NCBI RefSeq assembly: GCF_000516985.1
Contig: NW_006917092.1
Coordinates: forward strand, 6,265,888 to 6,329,887
Length of the DNA stretch: 64,000 nucleotides
Source of the DNA: Pestalotiopsis fici W106-1
Lineage: Eukaryota; Ascomycota; Sordariomycetes; Amphisphaeriales; Sporocadaceae
Direction of reading: 5' to 3'
The position numbers and the translations under genes were made by a program. Under the pieces are notes generated by a model, which was not told where the DNA came from, made no database searches, and saw nothing but the letters and a program-made list of their open reading frames with translations. Of this stretch, positions 45,467-58,100 are shown in pieces. The number at the start of each line of letters is the position of its first letter. The stretch's first letter is position 1.

Positions 45467-46219
45467 TCAGCAATACGGCAAAGCCGTGTTGGAGCAGCTT
45501 CCGGCTATGAATGATTGAGATGCCCGAGGCAGGTCTGCCTCAAAGATCTGCGCTGAAGGATCCAGAAAATGATCAATTATGTGGACCAGGCCCTGTAAGC
45601 GAAGTCAGTGGGTGGGCAAGTGGCAGACTTTCGAGAACCGTCAACTCACATTCGTCACTGGAATGTCGGCTTCAGTGACAGTGGATGCATTGTTCAGTCG
45701 TAATTGATCTCCATCGACTTGAGCCCCGATGTAGAGAAATGATCCCGTTTGGAATCGCAAAGCGGTCGAATTGAAAGCCGATGACTTCAATTCAGTGTTT
45801 GGCACATAATGGTGCTGGAGTAGGTTGCCGAGCCACCATTTGCCCTTTGGAGTGTTTGCAAAGGTCTCAAAGTACTGACCCGTCTTATCGAATGCTGTAT
45901 TGGAGGGCGCAAAAAATGTGTACTTCCAGCTTGTCGGTGTATTGAAAGCTTGCACGAATCCTGTTTGTCTTTTTAGCATGGTATTCCCCATCAATTCTGT
46001 TATTGGCATGCACCTACCGGGAACATCTTCCACCAAAGCCGAAAGATTCGAGAGCTCCGGTCTAGTGTGGATAAAATTCAAGAGCGTCGTGATGCCCGTG
46101 GGGACGGGGGCAGTGTAAGCGCTGCTTGGTACCGGAGCATATGCTAACAGCTGACGATCGACAATGCTTGCGTAAACAAGCGATGTCAGCTGGGCGAAAC
46201 AGGTGATGCTCAACTTCAT
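45467..46219 (-). CDS. Secreted fasciclin (FAS1) domain protein, 212 aa
   Basis: Extracellular or wall-associated adhesion-type protein with one FAS1 domain. Signal peptide MKLSITCFAQLTSLVYASIV. Introns 45961-46017 (57 nt; reads through in frame if retained) and 45593-45649. The three exons give 213 codons. FAS1 hallmarks: LSALVEDVPGFVQAFNTP (H1-like region FTFFAPSN equivalent is YTFFAPSNTAFD), LLQHHYVPNTELKSS, and the closing motif GLVHIIDHFLDPSAQ. The C terminus ends with two cysteines and no GPI signal, so it is probably soluble or wall-bound. Neighbours are carbohydrate-active enzymes. Confidence 0.85.
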
Positions 46220-46663
46220 TGAGAAATGGTTGTCTGAGAAATGTTTTGAGAACTGACGGGGCCAGACGCTGGCATCAACCGTGATTCAATTCGTGTTTTT
46301 CACAAACGTGATAATTATCTATCCCAGGTCGACTATAGCGAGTCCTTCTTAGCTAATATCTGGGGGCGGTGCATCCTGCGGGGATGAAATGAGGGGGCCC
46401 CACAACAATGTCGCATCACGAAGTATAGAACTCGTATAATTCGACGTGATCCGGCCTCGGGCCAGGTACCGGATAGTTCTCCGGGCCTGGACACTAGTTC
46501 CTGGTTGATCGCGTGGCTCGACAGGGAGTCAAAGTATCTATATCCCTACCAGCACTATATACTGGTATCGTAATATCAATCAAGCGCTAGATGTCGGTCC
46601 TTCTAAGCTTGTGTTGGAGTTGAACGTTCTGTGCACATTGTGGCACTGAGAACTACAGGAAAG
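46220..46663. promoter_or_regulatory. Divergent promoter, fasciclin / alpha-galactosidase
   Basis: 444 bases between start codons at 46219 (minus) and 46664 (plus). It contains a GC-richer stretch around 46370-46520, and a TATATA-like element lies near 46556-46561. No defined regulator site can be claimed. Confidence 0.4.
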
Positions 46664-48080
46664 ATGCAGCTCCTTCAACTCTTACTGCTGTCGCTGCCTG
46701 GTTTGGCAAATGGCCTGGCAAAGAAACCACAATTGGGTATATGCGCCTTCCCGTGATGCTTCTCGTTGATACATGACTAATCTCAATGTCTGTTGTAGGC
46801 TGGAACTCTTGGAATGCCTTCAAGAACAACATCAACGAGACTATCATTAAAGCCACGGCTGATGCTTTGATTGACCATGGTCTCGTGACAGCTGGCTACA
46901 ATTACCTACTACTGGATGACGGTTGGGCTGCATACCGCGACGAGAATGGTTTACAGCAGGCGAATTCTACTCGCTTCCCTAGCGGCATTGTAGGAATCAC
47001 GGACTATGCGCATGAACGGGCGTTGAAAGTCGGCATATACAGGTTTGTGGGCAGATCCCTGAGCAATATTTGTGTGAAATTTCTCTTGCGAATCTGACAA
47101 TTGGGATTAGCGACGCCGGAATCTTGACTTGTTCTTTCAAACCTGGTAGTTATGGATATGAAGAGCTTGATGCCGCCACCTTTGCTGGCTGGGGTATCGA
47201 CTACCTCAAGTACGATAATTGCGGCGGTTTTCAGGCCAACACACTTGCCCCGCAAGAACGCTTCTGGCGCATGGCGCATGCCCTGAAAGACACTGGAAGG
47301 GAAATCTTCTACTCGCTGTGTCAGTGGGGCAATCAGTTTCCGTGGCTCTGGGCCGATCAGTTTAGCGACTCGTACCGCATCGCCGGTGACATCCATGCAT
47401 CGTTTGCTTCGGACAGTTCTGGTGTGTGCACGACTGCGTATTGCCTGAATACAGGATACGCCGGGACAAGTGTTCTTACAACGATTCGAAAAATGCGAGA
47501 GCTATCATATTTCCAGAAGCCTGGATCGTGGGGTAAGTTCTGGTTCCGTTACTCTGTACTGCAGCCGCCTGCTGAGCACGAATACGCTAATGCAACATCT
47601 CTCACAGGCGACATGGATGCACTAGAAATCGGTAACAATGCAATGACTGTTCTCGAGGAGCAGACTCACTTCTCTTTCTGGGCCGCTCTAAAGTCACCGC
47701 TCATTGCTAGCACCAATCTGTTATCAATTAACCAGTCATCTTTGGACATGTTGCTCAATCAAGAAATCATAGCAATCAACCAGGACGATGCGGGGTTGGC
47801 TGTCAGTTACGTTCCAGACCTTTCGTCGGAAGGCAGCGTTCAGATCTGGGCCGGCCCGCTCACTTCAGGAGACTCAAAGTTCGTGATTCTGGCTTTCAAC
47901 GAAAAGAACAACACTCAAGATATCTCATTCGATCTGGGAAATGTACCCCAGTTCGCAAACAGTGGTGGCGGGAGCAGTCGGATTAGGGACGTTTGGGGAC
48001 AGAAGACTTTTGCGGTCAATGGCACAGTTCTTCTTAGCCAGGTGGGAGTGCATGAAACCAAGGTACTTGTTTTCTCATGA
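46664..48080 (+). CDS. Secreted GH27 alpha-galactosidase, 403 aa
   Basis: Retaining glycoside hydrolase releasing terminal alpha-galactose from galactomannan, raffinose-type sugars or glycoproteins, outside the cell. Exons 46664-46736, 46799-47042, 47111-47532 and 47608-48080 total 404 codons. Signal peptide MQLLQLLLLSLPGLANG. The GWNSWNAF opening, YLLLDDGWA, and YLKYDNCGG with nucleophile Asp141 are all present; the acid/base is the Asp of YRIAGDI (Asp199). The fourth intron boundary restores GSWGDMDALEIGNNAMT. The C-terminal beta-sandwich follows (VQIWAGPLTSGDSKFVILAFNEKNN). Length and motifs are complete, so it is probably functional. It is divergent from the fasciclin gene and lies 1 kb left of the retrotransposon. 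Confidence 0.95.
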
Positions 48081-48483
48081 TAGGTAATTGGTAGTTCATA
48101 TAGTGGTTAATTTGCAGATTAACGGCTCGTCGTTGAGATGATCTTGTAAACTTTGGCACGATACAAATTGTTAGATAAGTGCTAATAAGCGCATAATAAC
48201 TAAGAACCAATCTTTTGTGGTGCAGTGGTAAAAACCCCACCATTTGACACAAATCTTCAATGTTAGCTCATCTGGACACAGCGCCTGTCGACTTGGATGA
48301 TCAGCGGCAGTAAGAACAGGCGCGAAGGGGGAAAAAAAAAAAAAAAACGCAGTGGGGCATGTACTAAACACCCCAGGAGCGAGGCCGGCCACACCGCGTC
48401 GTTGTACCATACAATTGCCAAAAACAACGAGAACGCGTTCTATACCTAGCCAGTCCTGCAGTCGTACAGCTATTTCTACAGCC
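48081..48483. other. Intergenic with poly-A run
   Basis: About 400 bases between the alpha-galactosidase stop and the Tc1-like fragment, with a G5-6/A15-16 tract at about 48326-48347. No gene is seen. Confidence 0.5.
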
Positions 48484-48870
48484 ATGGGACGCCATTTGAC
48501 TGAAGAAGAGCAATATCGTGTTCGTACGCTACGTTTCGACGCCGGCAAGACTTACGAAGAAATCGGCAAAATTACCGGCTACACATCTCATCAGATTCGC
48601 GGTGCCCTCGCCGAAGATCCGAAAGAAAAACGACAACGGCATGCACGCGAAAATCGTCGCCGCGGCCGGAAGCGACAACTCACGAAGCAACAGGAGGAAG
48701 ATCTCGTCGAATACGTTACTTCCTCGAAAGAGGGCCGAGAAGCATCGTTCCTAGAGATCTCGATGACGCTTTTCAACTGTGTTTCCGGCATGTACGCGAT
48801 CCGGGCCGCGCTTCGTCGCATGGGATTCAAACGATACGTTCCTCGACATGCCACAGTATCCACGCAATGA
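48484..48870 (+). pseudogene. Tc1/mariner-like transposase fragment: bipartite HTH without DDE domain
   Basis: Intact 128-codon frame that reads as the N-terminal DNA-binding part of a fungal Tc1/mariner-family transposase. The first helix-turn-helix is RTLRFDAGKTYEEIGKITG, the linker RRRGRKRQL resembles the GRPR AT-hook, and the second HTH-like part is GMYAIRAALRRMGFKRYVP. It stops right after this (RHATVSTQ), where intact relatives continue into the catalytic DDE/D domain, which is absent downstream. Either a truncated transposon or a reused HTH protein. No RIP-like depletion here, unlike the element 200 bases to the right. No convincing terminal inverted repeats were found by eye. Confidence 0.7.
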
Positions 48871-49071
48871 ATCCGCTTGGTACAATGTGACTACCGTACT
48901 GTTTTACTCTTATGATAGGCCGTGATTCGCCGTGCCATCTCAGCAACCAAATTGACTACCACCTGGTCGGGTCTTTTGGTCAACGTTGAACGAAGAATGT
49001 AATTTCGCCGGCAATAATCTGTAGGTGCAGCCAGGTCCGCGAGCCGAATGAACGCTACTTCAGCATCCAGG

Positions 49072-49191
49072 AGTAAAACTTTGGGGGAAGGTGCCCTGTG
49101 GGACACCTTCGTATATATATAGTTTCCCGTTTAAGGACGGCTTATAGTCCGTACCTGAATTTACCCACTTTTCCCCGAATTGTCTTTTTTT
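49072..49191 (+). repeat. Left LTR (120 bp)
   Basis: Aligns without gaps to 58101-58220. Counting by eye, 11 of 119 compared positions differ and all 11 are transitions, seven of them G-to-A or C-to-T in the right copy. Inferred ancestral termini are AG...CT. The internal TATATATATA may be promoter-related. Confidence 0.92.
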
Positions 49192-49208
49192 AGTGTCCCC
49201 GGCGAGGT
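49191..49208 (+). other. Candidate primer-binding site after left LTR
   Basis: TAGTGTCCCCGGCGAGGT follows the left LTR directly, overlapping its last T. If TAG was TGG before RIP, it has the expected form of a site complementary to a tRNA 3' end ending CCA. The tRNA is not identified. Confidence 0.4.
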
Positions 49209-52200
49209 AATCGGAGCTATACGCGTATACGCAAAACGGCTAAAAAAAAATTATAATATAATATATAATTATTTAATAAAGGCAATAATTATACGACCGT
49301 TTAATAAGGATAATAACTAATATATTTAGTTTAATAGGAAATAGCGTAACCGTTTAATAAGGATTATAATACCGAAATAATTTAATAAAAATAAAATATT
49401 ATTCGTTTAATAAAAATAAAATTATAATATAATAAAATAGCTTATAAAAAAATAATATTTTTACCTATTTTTAAAATTAATATTTTAGGATATATATATA
49501 AATTAGAAAAGTTATTAATATTTAAAAAAAATAGGAAATAATATAAATAATAATAAATACCTAAAAAGAAAATTTTTTCCTTATATTTAACTTTATAAAC
49601 GTAATTTAAAGGACCGGAGATAATTAAAAAGCTTTAATTATATTTTATATTATAATAAATAATAGCAAAAAAACGTTAAAAAATTAAAATTGCGAAAATA
49701 CCTTTATAAACGAAAAATCTACTTTTATTATAGCTATTTAAAATATTTATTTTTTATTTTTTAATTAGGACCCTAAAATAATTTATTACCTAATAAAATT
49801 TATAAAATTTAATATTTATAAAAACCTATTTTTTATTATATTTTTAAGCGCGGAATTTCTTTTAAATATATTATCGGAGTTATTAAAAGACGTAATAAAA
49901 ATAAAAGCATTTCCGAATTTATCTATATACGGCAAATTTAACGGATCGGAAGCTATTATTAAATAAATCTTTTATTTTAAATAAAAATTTAAAAAAGCCG
50001 GATACGCCGCTTTTAAACCGTTTTTTTATTTAAAAATTATTAATATCTAATATAAAAGAGCCGCAGCTATATTTTTAAATAATAACCTTATAATTTAGCT
50101 GGCTTTCGGAAAGGTATCTTTAAACGCCGCTATATAAAAAAATATTTTTATAATCGAATAAGCGTTAAAGGAAAGATTTTTTATATAGCTAAAAAATAAC
50201 GCATTAATCGAATTTTAGGATAAATTAAAAAAGCTCCGATAAAAAAAAAAATTTTTAAGCCGTATACGCCGGAAAAATACGATTTATTTTTTAACAAATA
50301 AAAAAACGGGATAAGCCGCGTTTATAAATAAATAATTTATTTTTAATATTTTTAAAACGATATTCGCTATAAAAAATAATTATAAATTTCCTAAATAATT
50401 TTAAAAACGAAAAATTTAAAAAAAAGCTATAAAAAAGGTTATCGGATACGCTAATATTTTTTTATAAAAAATCTTAAATATTTTAAAAAAATATTAAAAA
50501 GTTTTCGAAACCCGGGATAAAATATATAAATAAATAGCTAACGACGTCCGTTTTTAAATATTAAAACGGATTATTAAATTAAATACCGGTATAAATATTA
50601 ATTAAATATTATTTAAAATATATTTAAAATATATACTTTTTTTAGCTATTACCTTTAAACCCTAATTAGCTTTATTTAATTAAGTTAAAATATAATTATA
50701 TTTATAAATAATCGTTTAAAAATATATAATATCCGGTATTTTTCCCGATTTATTATTTTTCGATTTTTAATTTTATAACGATTAAAAAAATAACGGAAGC
50801 TAAATAGGTTTTTTTAGGCCTTTTTTTCGTAATATTTAGGTTTAGCAAAAAAAAAAAGCTATTTAAGCTAAATAAATCGGGTTTTTAAAGCTAAACCTTA
50901 ATTTAGGGATATTTTTACGGCTATACGGATAAAGCTTAAAAAGAAAATTTCCTTAAATCCTAAACCGTATAATTTTTAAAAATCCGTTTATTAACGGTTT
51001 TAAAAATATCGCGAAAAAACGAATTTATTTTTTTTACGGAAAGCCTAATTATATATAAATATAATATTAATTTTTTACCCGATTATAAGTATAAAAAAAA
51101 TTATATTTAAAGGCATTTATTTTTTTTAAGCCTAATATAATATTTTCGAAACGGTTATAAATATATTTTAAAAAAAAAGCTTATTAAAGCGGTTAACGAT
51201 ATTTATTTTAAAAAAATCGAAAATTACGATATTTATAAATAAAAGGCTTTTAAAAAAGCAAAAATCGAAAAAATCGAAAATAACGCATTTATCTTATTTT
51301 TCTTAATCCCGTTACGATCGGCAATATTAGCTAATATTAGTAAATTAAACGGTAACGAAATAAATAATAAATTACGGAAGGAAATTTTAAATTTAGCCTA
51401 TTTTTTAACGTAAGCTTAGGAATAAGCGGCTAAAAAGCAAAAAATAAGCGAAAATATATCCGTTTTTAATTTATTTATTTAAATAAATAAAAACGGAAAT
51501 AATTTAAAATTAAGCCTTTTAAGGAAATATAAATTTAGGAAAAAAAAAACTAGCTAAACCGCCTAAATTATTTATTAAAATTAAAGGCTAAAAAGGAAAA
51601 AAACCTATTAATTAAATTAAAAAATTAAAAAGGATTATGCTTTTAAATTTTATATTAATAAACTTTTTTTAAGCAAGCCCGGATATAATTAAAAATTTTA
51701 AATATTTTATTATTCGTATAATTAAAAAGATTTAAAAAAAAACGGCTATCCCGAAAAAATTAGCCGCCCGGTTTATATTAGCAATTATCCGTTTTTTAAA
51801 AATATATTAAATATCCCCGGTATTAAAATTTAAAAATATTAAAAGGAAAAATATTATATATATTATATTAAAAGATGCTTATATAATTAATTAAAAATCG
51901 GACGTAAATTTAATTTTAAAAACTTATATTAATTTTATTAGTTTAAAAAAGCGGCTAATAACGGAATTAGGTATTTTACGAATATATATTATAATATTAT
52001 TTTTAAATATATATAAGGTAACGGAATTTGCTATATTTATAATAAATATTAAAAAAATAACGGAATTAATATAGGCCTTTATTTATTTTTAAAATACAAA
52101 AAAAAACTCCGCTAAATTATTATTAAATTTATTATAATTATAAAATATCCGAGTAATTTTTAATATCCGAAAAAGCCTATTAATTATTTATAAAAATAAA

Positions 52201-53484
52201 AAAAATAATAAATTAGTTAAATTATAAGGATTATAATTAACGTAAAAAAAGAATTATAATTTAGCATTATTATTTTATCCCGAAAAACTAATTATAAACT
52301 TTAAAGCATTTATATTTAAAAATAAAGCAAACGAAAACGATTCTTTTAATAATTTAAAAAATAAAAAAACTTTAGGATCCGAATCGGAAAACTAATTATT
52401 TAAAAATAACCTAAATAAATTAATAAATTATATCCGGGCGGATATAACGAAAAAACCATATTATTATATTACTAAATATACACTTATATATTTAGATTTA
52501 CGGCAACGTTAAAGCATAAATAATAATATAAATAAATTATATTTTTAAATTTTATATTATGCTTTAAAGAGGATTTTAAATTAAATATAAATAAACGCGA
52601 AAAAACCTTTTATATTTTATCTTTTTTCGTATAAATTACGGATAATAAATCGAATAAAGCGGTATTTTATATATTTATTTTAAAGCAAACGGATTTTTTA
52701 TTTAAAAAAAAATTTATAAACGATATATTTTATCCCGAAAATAAATCGATAAAAAAAATTTAAATAAATTTTAGGATAAATTAAATATTAAATTAGGATT
52801 ATTAATGCTAAACGAATTAGTAAACGAAATATAGCGGATATTTTATATATACCGCGATTTTAAAGCTAAATCCGTAAAAAATATACCTTTTACCGATTTT
52901 TACGTTTATAAATTACGAATTTTAAAAAAGGTAATATTATTTAAAATAGCCCGGAAACGGTAAATATTTTTTTAGCAGTATTAGCTTTATAAATTAATTT
53001 AAAACGAAATAAACGCAAATATATATAAATTTACGTATTAAGCTAACGGAAGGCTTTCGGATTAAAATAATTAATTTATTTTAGTTCCGAAAAATAAAAA
53101 CGAATTAATATAAAATTTAGGGCTAAAACCGAGGCTAACGTTTAATTATAAAAAGGTTATTAAAAAAATACCGAAAATAAATATTTTATTATTAGCGGAT
53201 ATATATAAAAACTTTTCCGATTTAAGGATTAGCTCGTTTTCGTTTTTTAATTTAAAATATATATATTAATATATATTTATATATTTAAACGACCGGTATT
53301 ACCTAATATTCGATATAAATAAATTTCGTTAGCTTTAACTAATTAAAATATTATAAAAATTTAAATCCGTTACCTATTTAATAGCGGAGCTTATAAAAAT
53401 TATTATAAAAGCTATTTTAAGCCTAAGCTCCGAACTGTTTTTTTAGCGCGGGCTACCCTAAATAAATTAAAAATGCTTATAAAA

Positions 53485-54985
53485 TATATGGATAATTTAT
53501 TTTTCGTATATACTAATTTTCGTAAATAATAGGTATTTATTAGAAATTATTTATTTTTACGTTTAAATTAAATAAGGCTAAAATTATTTTTTAAAAAGGT
53601 GTCTTTAGGTTTAAAAAAGATATTAGCCGTAAAAACCGTTTATAAAATCGGAGGCCGATTTATCGTAAAAATAAAGCGTATAAAAAAGTTAAAAAAATTA
53701 GCTAACGCCCTAAAATTAAATAAAAATAAAAGCCTTTATTAGCGCTTTTAGCCTAATCCGAAAATAAATTAAAAATTTCTCCGAAATTAGACGCCCGCTT
53801 AATTATTTAATTAAAAACGTATCTTTTTTATAAGGATTAATAAAGGCTATTTCCTTTTTAATCCTAAAAAAAAGCAGCTATTACTATAAAAATATATAAA
53901 TATAATCCTAACCTACCTATAAAAAGATATTTAAACGCATTAGGGTATAAAACGGGATTTTATATTATTTAAATATAGAATAGCGTATTAAAACCTATTT
54001 TTTATAATAGTTTTTTATTTATTAAATCGGAATAAAATTATAAAATATATAAACGTAAGCTATTTATAATCGTTAAATTCGCTAAACGATATAGCTATTA
54101 TTTTTTATTTAAAAAAATATCCGTTATTTTTATAAATTATAAGCCTTTAACTTTTTTCTTAAATAGCCTAAACGTTAAAGGTATTTATATTAAATAAGCC
54201 GGGGAGCTTTATTTTTTAAACGTCTAATTAATATATATTAAAGGAAAAAAAATAAAGTAGCCGACGCCTTTTCGAAAATAATTTTTGCGTTTAATAATTA
54301 TTAATCCGAAAAGGTGCTAATAAAATATGGCTATTTAGACCCCGATAGTGCATAAATATAAAAAAACGGCCCGGGAAAATACGAAAAACTGCTAAATACT
54401 TATTAAAAATAATATCCGGATACCTTAAAAAATAAATTAGTAATTATTTTATTATTTAAACTAATAATAATTAGTAATAATTTTATTTTATTATTTTTAA
54501 TAAATAAAAATATAAAAAAATATACGAATAAATTTTAGTATTCGGATATATATTTATATTTAAAATATAAAGTCTTTAATAAAGCGGATAAATTAAGGAA
54601 TAAAAAAATAGCAATTAAATCGAAAACGTTCCGTTAAAAAATAATATTTTATAATATAATAAAAATAATATTTAAAAAATTTGCTTATATAAAAACTAGG
54701 TAGCATCCGCTTTTAAAGCGGCCTATAACGAAAACGGATATTTTGCGCTTATAATTATTTTATAAAAATTAAATTAAATAATTTTTTAATTACCGATAGC
54801 AGCGGATATAATCGATTATTATGCTAAATATTTATAATACGTTTAAAACGGGTATAAAAAGCTTAAAGCACTTTTTTAATTTTTTTTATCCTAAGAATTT
54901 TGCTAAATTATAGCTATAGATTTTATAAAACCTTTCCTTGCTAATATAGGGTATAAATATATTTTTATAATTATTTGCTATTTTT
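53485..54985 (+). pseudogene. Gypsy pol remnants (RT, RNase H, integrase)
   Basis: Three short in-frame traces can be read through the mutations. At 53485-53496, YM-D-(D to N) followed by LFFVY corresponds to the reverse transcriptase YxDD box; the second Asp codon change GAT to AAT fits a TG-to-TA mutation. At about 54037-54161, NYKIYKRKLFIIVKF and later NYKPLTFFL match RNase H (NYDIYDKELLAIV, DHKPLTYFL in intact elements). At about 54916-54985, IDFIKPFLANIGYKYIFIIICY matches the integrase core start. Frames are broken by many TAA/TAG stops between them, so no product is made. Confidence 0.8.
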
Positions 54986-55199
54986 TAAAATATATATAAG
55001 GTTTTTTAACCGTAAAAGATATTATTTAAAACGCTATTTAAAAATAAAATAATTAAAAGTCCTACGCGGGAATAATAGCTATCGCTTTATATATAAATCC
55101 CGGATTAATTTTTATCGCGGATAAATTTAAAAATTTTTTAAAAATAAAAGATATTTACGTATAATCCGCCGTATCCGATACCTATATAAAAATTATAAA

Positions 55200-58100
55200 A
55201 ATATATAATAAAATATATTAATTTATTTTTGCTAAAGCAATTAGCTAAAGGCTATTTTTAAAACTTATTAGCGTAAAATAAATATCGAAAATATTATAAA
55301 TTTTTAAAAATATAAACGCGAAATATATAAAAATAATAGGATAAAGCCTTTACGAAATCTTTTTCGGGTATATATTATAAAGAGCTTTAGAAATAGCTTT
55401 TCTATTTAAAAATTATAAATAAAAAAAATAAAAAGCAGATACCCTCCGTATTTTAAAAAAATTAAAATTATCGGAGGCTTTATTATTAAAAATAATATTC
55501 GTATAAAAAATAAAAATAAAAATATTTAAGGAAAAAAAAGCTAAAAAAATTACCTATAAATAACGTTATTTATTAAAAATAAACTAATTAAAAAAAAACG
55601 ATTTAATAATATTATATTAAAAAAGAAAACCGCCTAAATTAGCTACGAAATAAAAAGGCTTATTTCGCATCCGTAAAAAAAAAAATAATTATTATTTATT
55701 TTTAAAAATTTAAACGGATTAGCAGCTATTAAATTTTTATATAATTATTATAAAAATAGCCTTAAATTATTTATACTAAAAATAAAATATATTAAATAAA
55801 AAGAAAACGTCCTTTTCCTAAACAAGCAAAATATATAAAAAAAAAATAAAAGGGAAATAATAAAATATCTAATAATAATATAAACGTTCCTTATTTAACC
55901 AAGCTTTTACGTTCCTGCTATTTAATAAATTTTAGGCAAAAATAATTATTTTACCTAAATTTAGGAAATTACCTTATTATAATTTTAGTATTTTTGCCGT
56001 TTATCGAAAAAATTTTTTTATTTATTCCTCCTTTTTCTCTTTAATTTTTATTTATTTTTACCGCAGCTTTTTATTTATTTATATTATAAAAATCGTAAAA
56101 ATTATATAAATAACTATTTTAAACCGATAGCTAAAAGCGCTTATAAATATTATACCTTTTAAAATAAACGGCGTACTTTAAAAAGGCGGCCTTACCGTAA
56201 TAAAGATTTTTTTAATTATCTATTTTTTTTACGAAAAATATATAATAAAAATTATTTTATTTATAGCTATTATACGTTTTAAAATATAAGCAAATATTTA
56301 TATAAACGGAAGCAAACTAATTAAATTATTATTTTTAAACGTAATTCCGGATATATAAAAAACGGAAGGTTTACGCTAAAATAAAATCCGAAAGCTTTAT
56401 AGCAAAAACGCGGCTTTAATTTAAATAGCGGATATATTTTTCTAATATTTTTAATTCGTAATCGCACGCTATCCGCCTAAAAAGCATATTAATATACCTA
56501 AATATTTTATAAATTTATGCGAAATTATTTTAAAATAATAATTATTTAATATATTAATTTATTAACGAATTTAATAAATTTTAAAAATAATAATTATCGC
56601 AAATAGCAAAATAAAATAAAAGCTAAACGCTTATTTAATTATATTTTTTCCGGTTAAAAAAAATCTTAAAATATTAATAATATATAAAAATACTAATTCG
56701 GGCTTTAGGATTTTTCCGTCCGTTATTAAATTATTTTTTAAATTTAAAAATATTTATTTTTTAACGATTTATCCGGTTAAAAAAATCGTACCCGCCTATT
56801 AGGGTTTTTATATTATAAAAATATTAGGATAAAAAAAGGCTATCGATTATAAAGCTTTAAAGGAAATCCTTAAAAATATCCTTAAAATTTTTATAAACCG
56901 TAATTTAAACCGTATTATAAACCCGTCCGCTTCGGCTTAATTTTTTAAAAAATAAAAAAACGCTTAATTAGTATTTAATAATTTTAGGATGCTTTTTGCT
57001 TTTTTTAATAATATTAGCTTAATATTTAATAAACTTATAATATCCTTCGGAAAATAAAAGGATATTCGGGTAACGGATGCTTACGCAAAAATATTCGAAT
57101 TTATATTTTTTTCGTTTTTTTTAGCCGTATTATTTAGGAATTCGTTATTAGCAAAATAAGCTAACGCTTTTTTTTTTAAAGATTTTTCCGATTTTAAATT
57201 AGGCTATTTCGTTTATAAATTTTTTATTAATTTAAGTTAATTTACGTTTATTTTAAACGTTTAAACTTTAAAATAAAGCTTTTTTATTTTTTTTTTCGGG
57301 ATTTTAAATTCCTAAACCGTTAATTATAAAATATATAATATAATTAAACGCAATTAAAGCTTAATTAATAGCTAACCTAAAATCGCTAATATATTTAATA
57401 ATAATATTATAAATAAATATATTCCGAATTAAACTAAATAAAATAAACCGGGAATAATAATTAAGCTAAATTAAAAATAAATTAATTAATATTAAAATAG
57501 CTTTTAAATTTATTACCGTTAAAAATAATTTAAGTATTATAATTAAAAAGGTATCTTAAAAACCTTTTATAAATTAAGGCAAAAATTTTTAAAATAAATA
57601 AATTAATAATAATTAATCCGTTTTAAAAATAATCCTTAATTTCTAGGCAATTATATTTAAACTTTTAAATAATATCGAAAAATTTAAAAAATACGATATA
57701 AATAACCGGAATTGCTTAAACCGTTTAAAGGCAACTTTTAAAGCAACCCTAAAAATAAAATTATTTATAAATTAGCTTAAAATAAATATACTTTATTATT
57801 AAAAAATAATAAATAATAATACTTTAGCTAATAATAAACCTATTTATAATAATTTAAATAGCAAATCTTCCGTTGAAATAACTAAAAACGGAATTACCGG
57901 AATTAATAAACGCCCGAAAACGGATAAAGGCGACGATTTAGGAATATTTCGGATTATATAATTTAAGGAAAAATAAATAAAAAAATTATATTATATAATT
58001 TTTTTATGCTTATTTTATAAAAAAAATATTTTACGCGAATAAATTATATTATAAATAAATAAATAAAATATGCTAAAGGCAATATTTTATAAAGGAAAAT
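55200..58100. other. 3' non-pol part of the retrotransposon
   Basis: About 2.9 kb of RIP-mutated sequence between integrase remnants and the right LTR. The integrase C terminus should take up the first kilobase or less. What the remaining 2 kb encoded (extra ORF, antisense ORF or nested insertion) cannot be read by eye. No frame above 60 codons survives. Confidence 0.5.

Noticed and set aside
48891..49106. Minus-strand frame crossing the left LTR junction
   Set aside because: Joining the two flanks without the element gives only a short extension before a stop, with no domain, so I do not claim an interrupted gene.
49200..58100. Mitochondrial DNA, centromere or AT-isochore explanation for the AT-rich block
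   Set aside because: Exact LTRs, a target duplication and RT/RNase H/integrase traces identify a RIPed retrotransposon.
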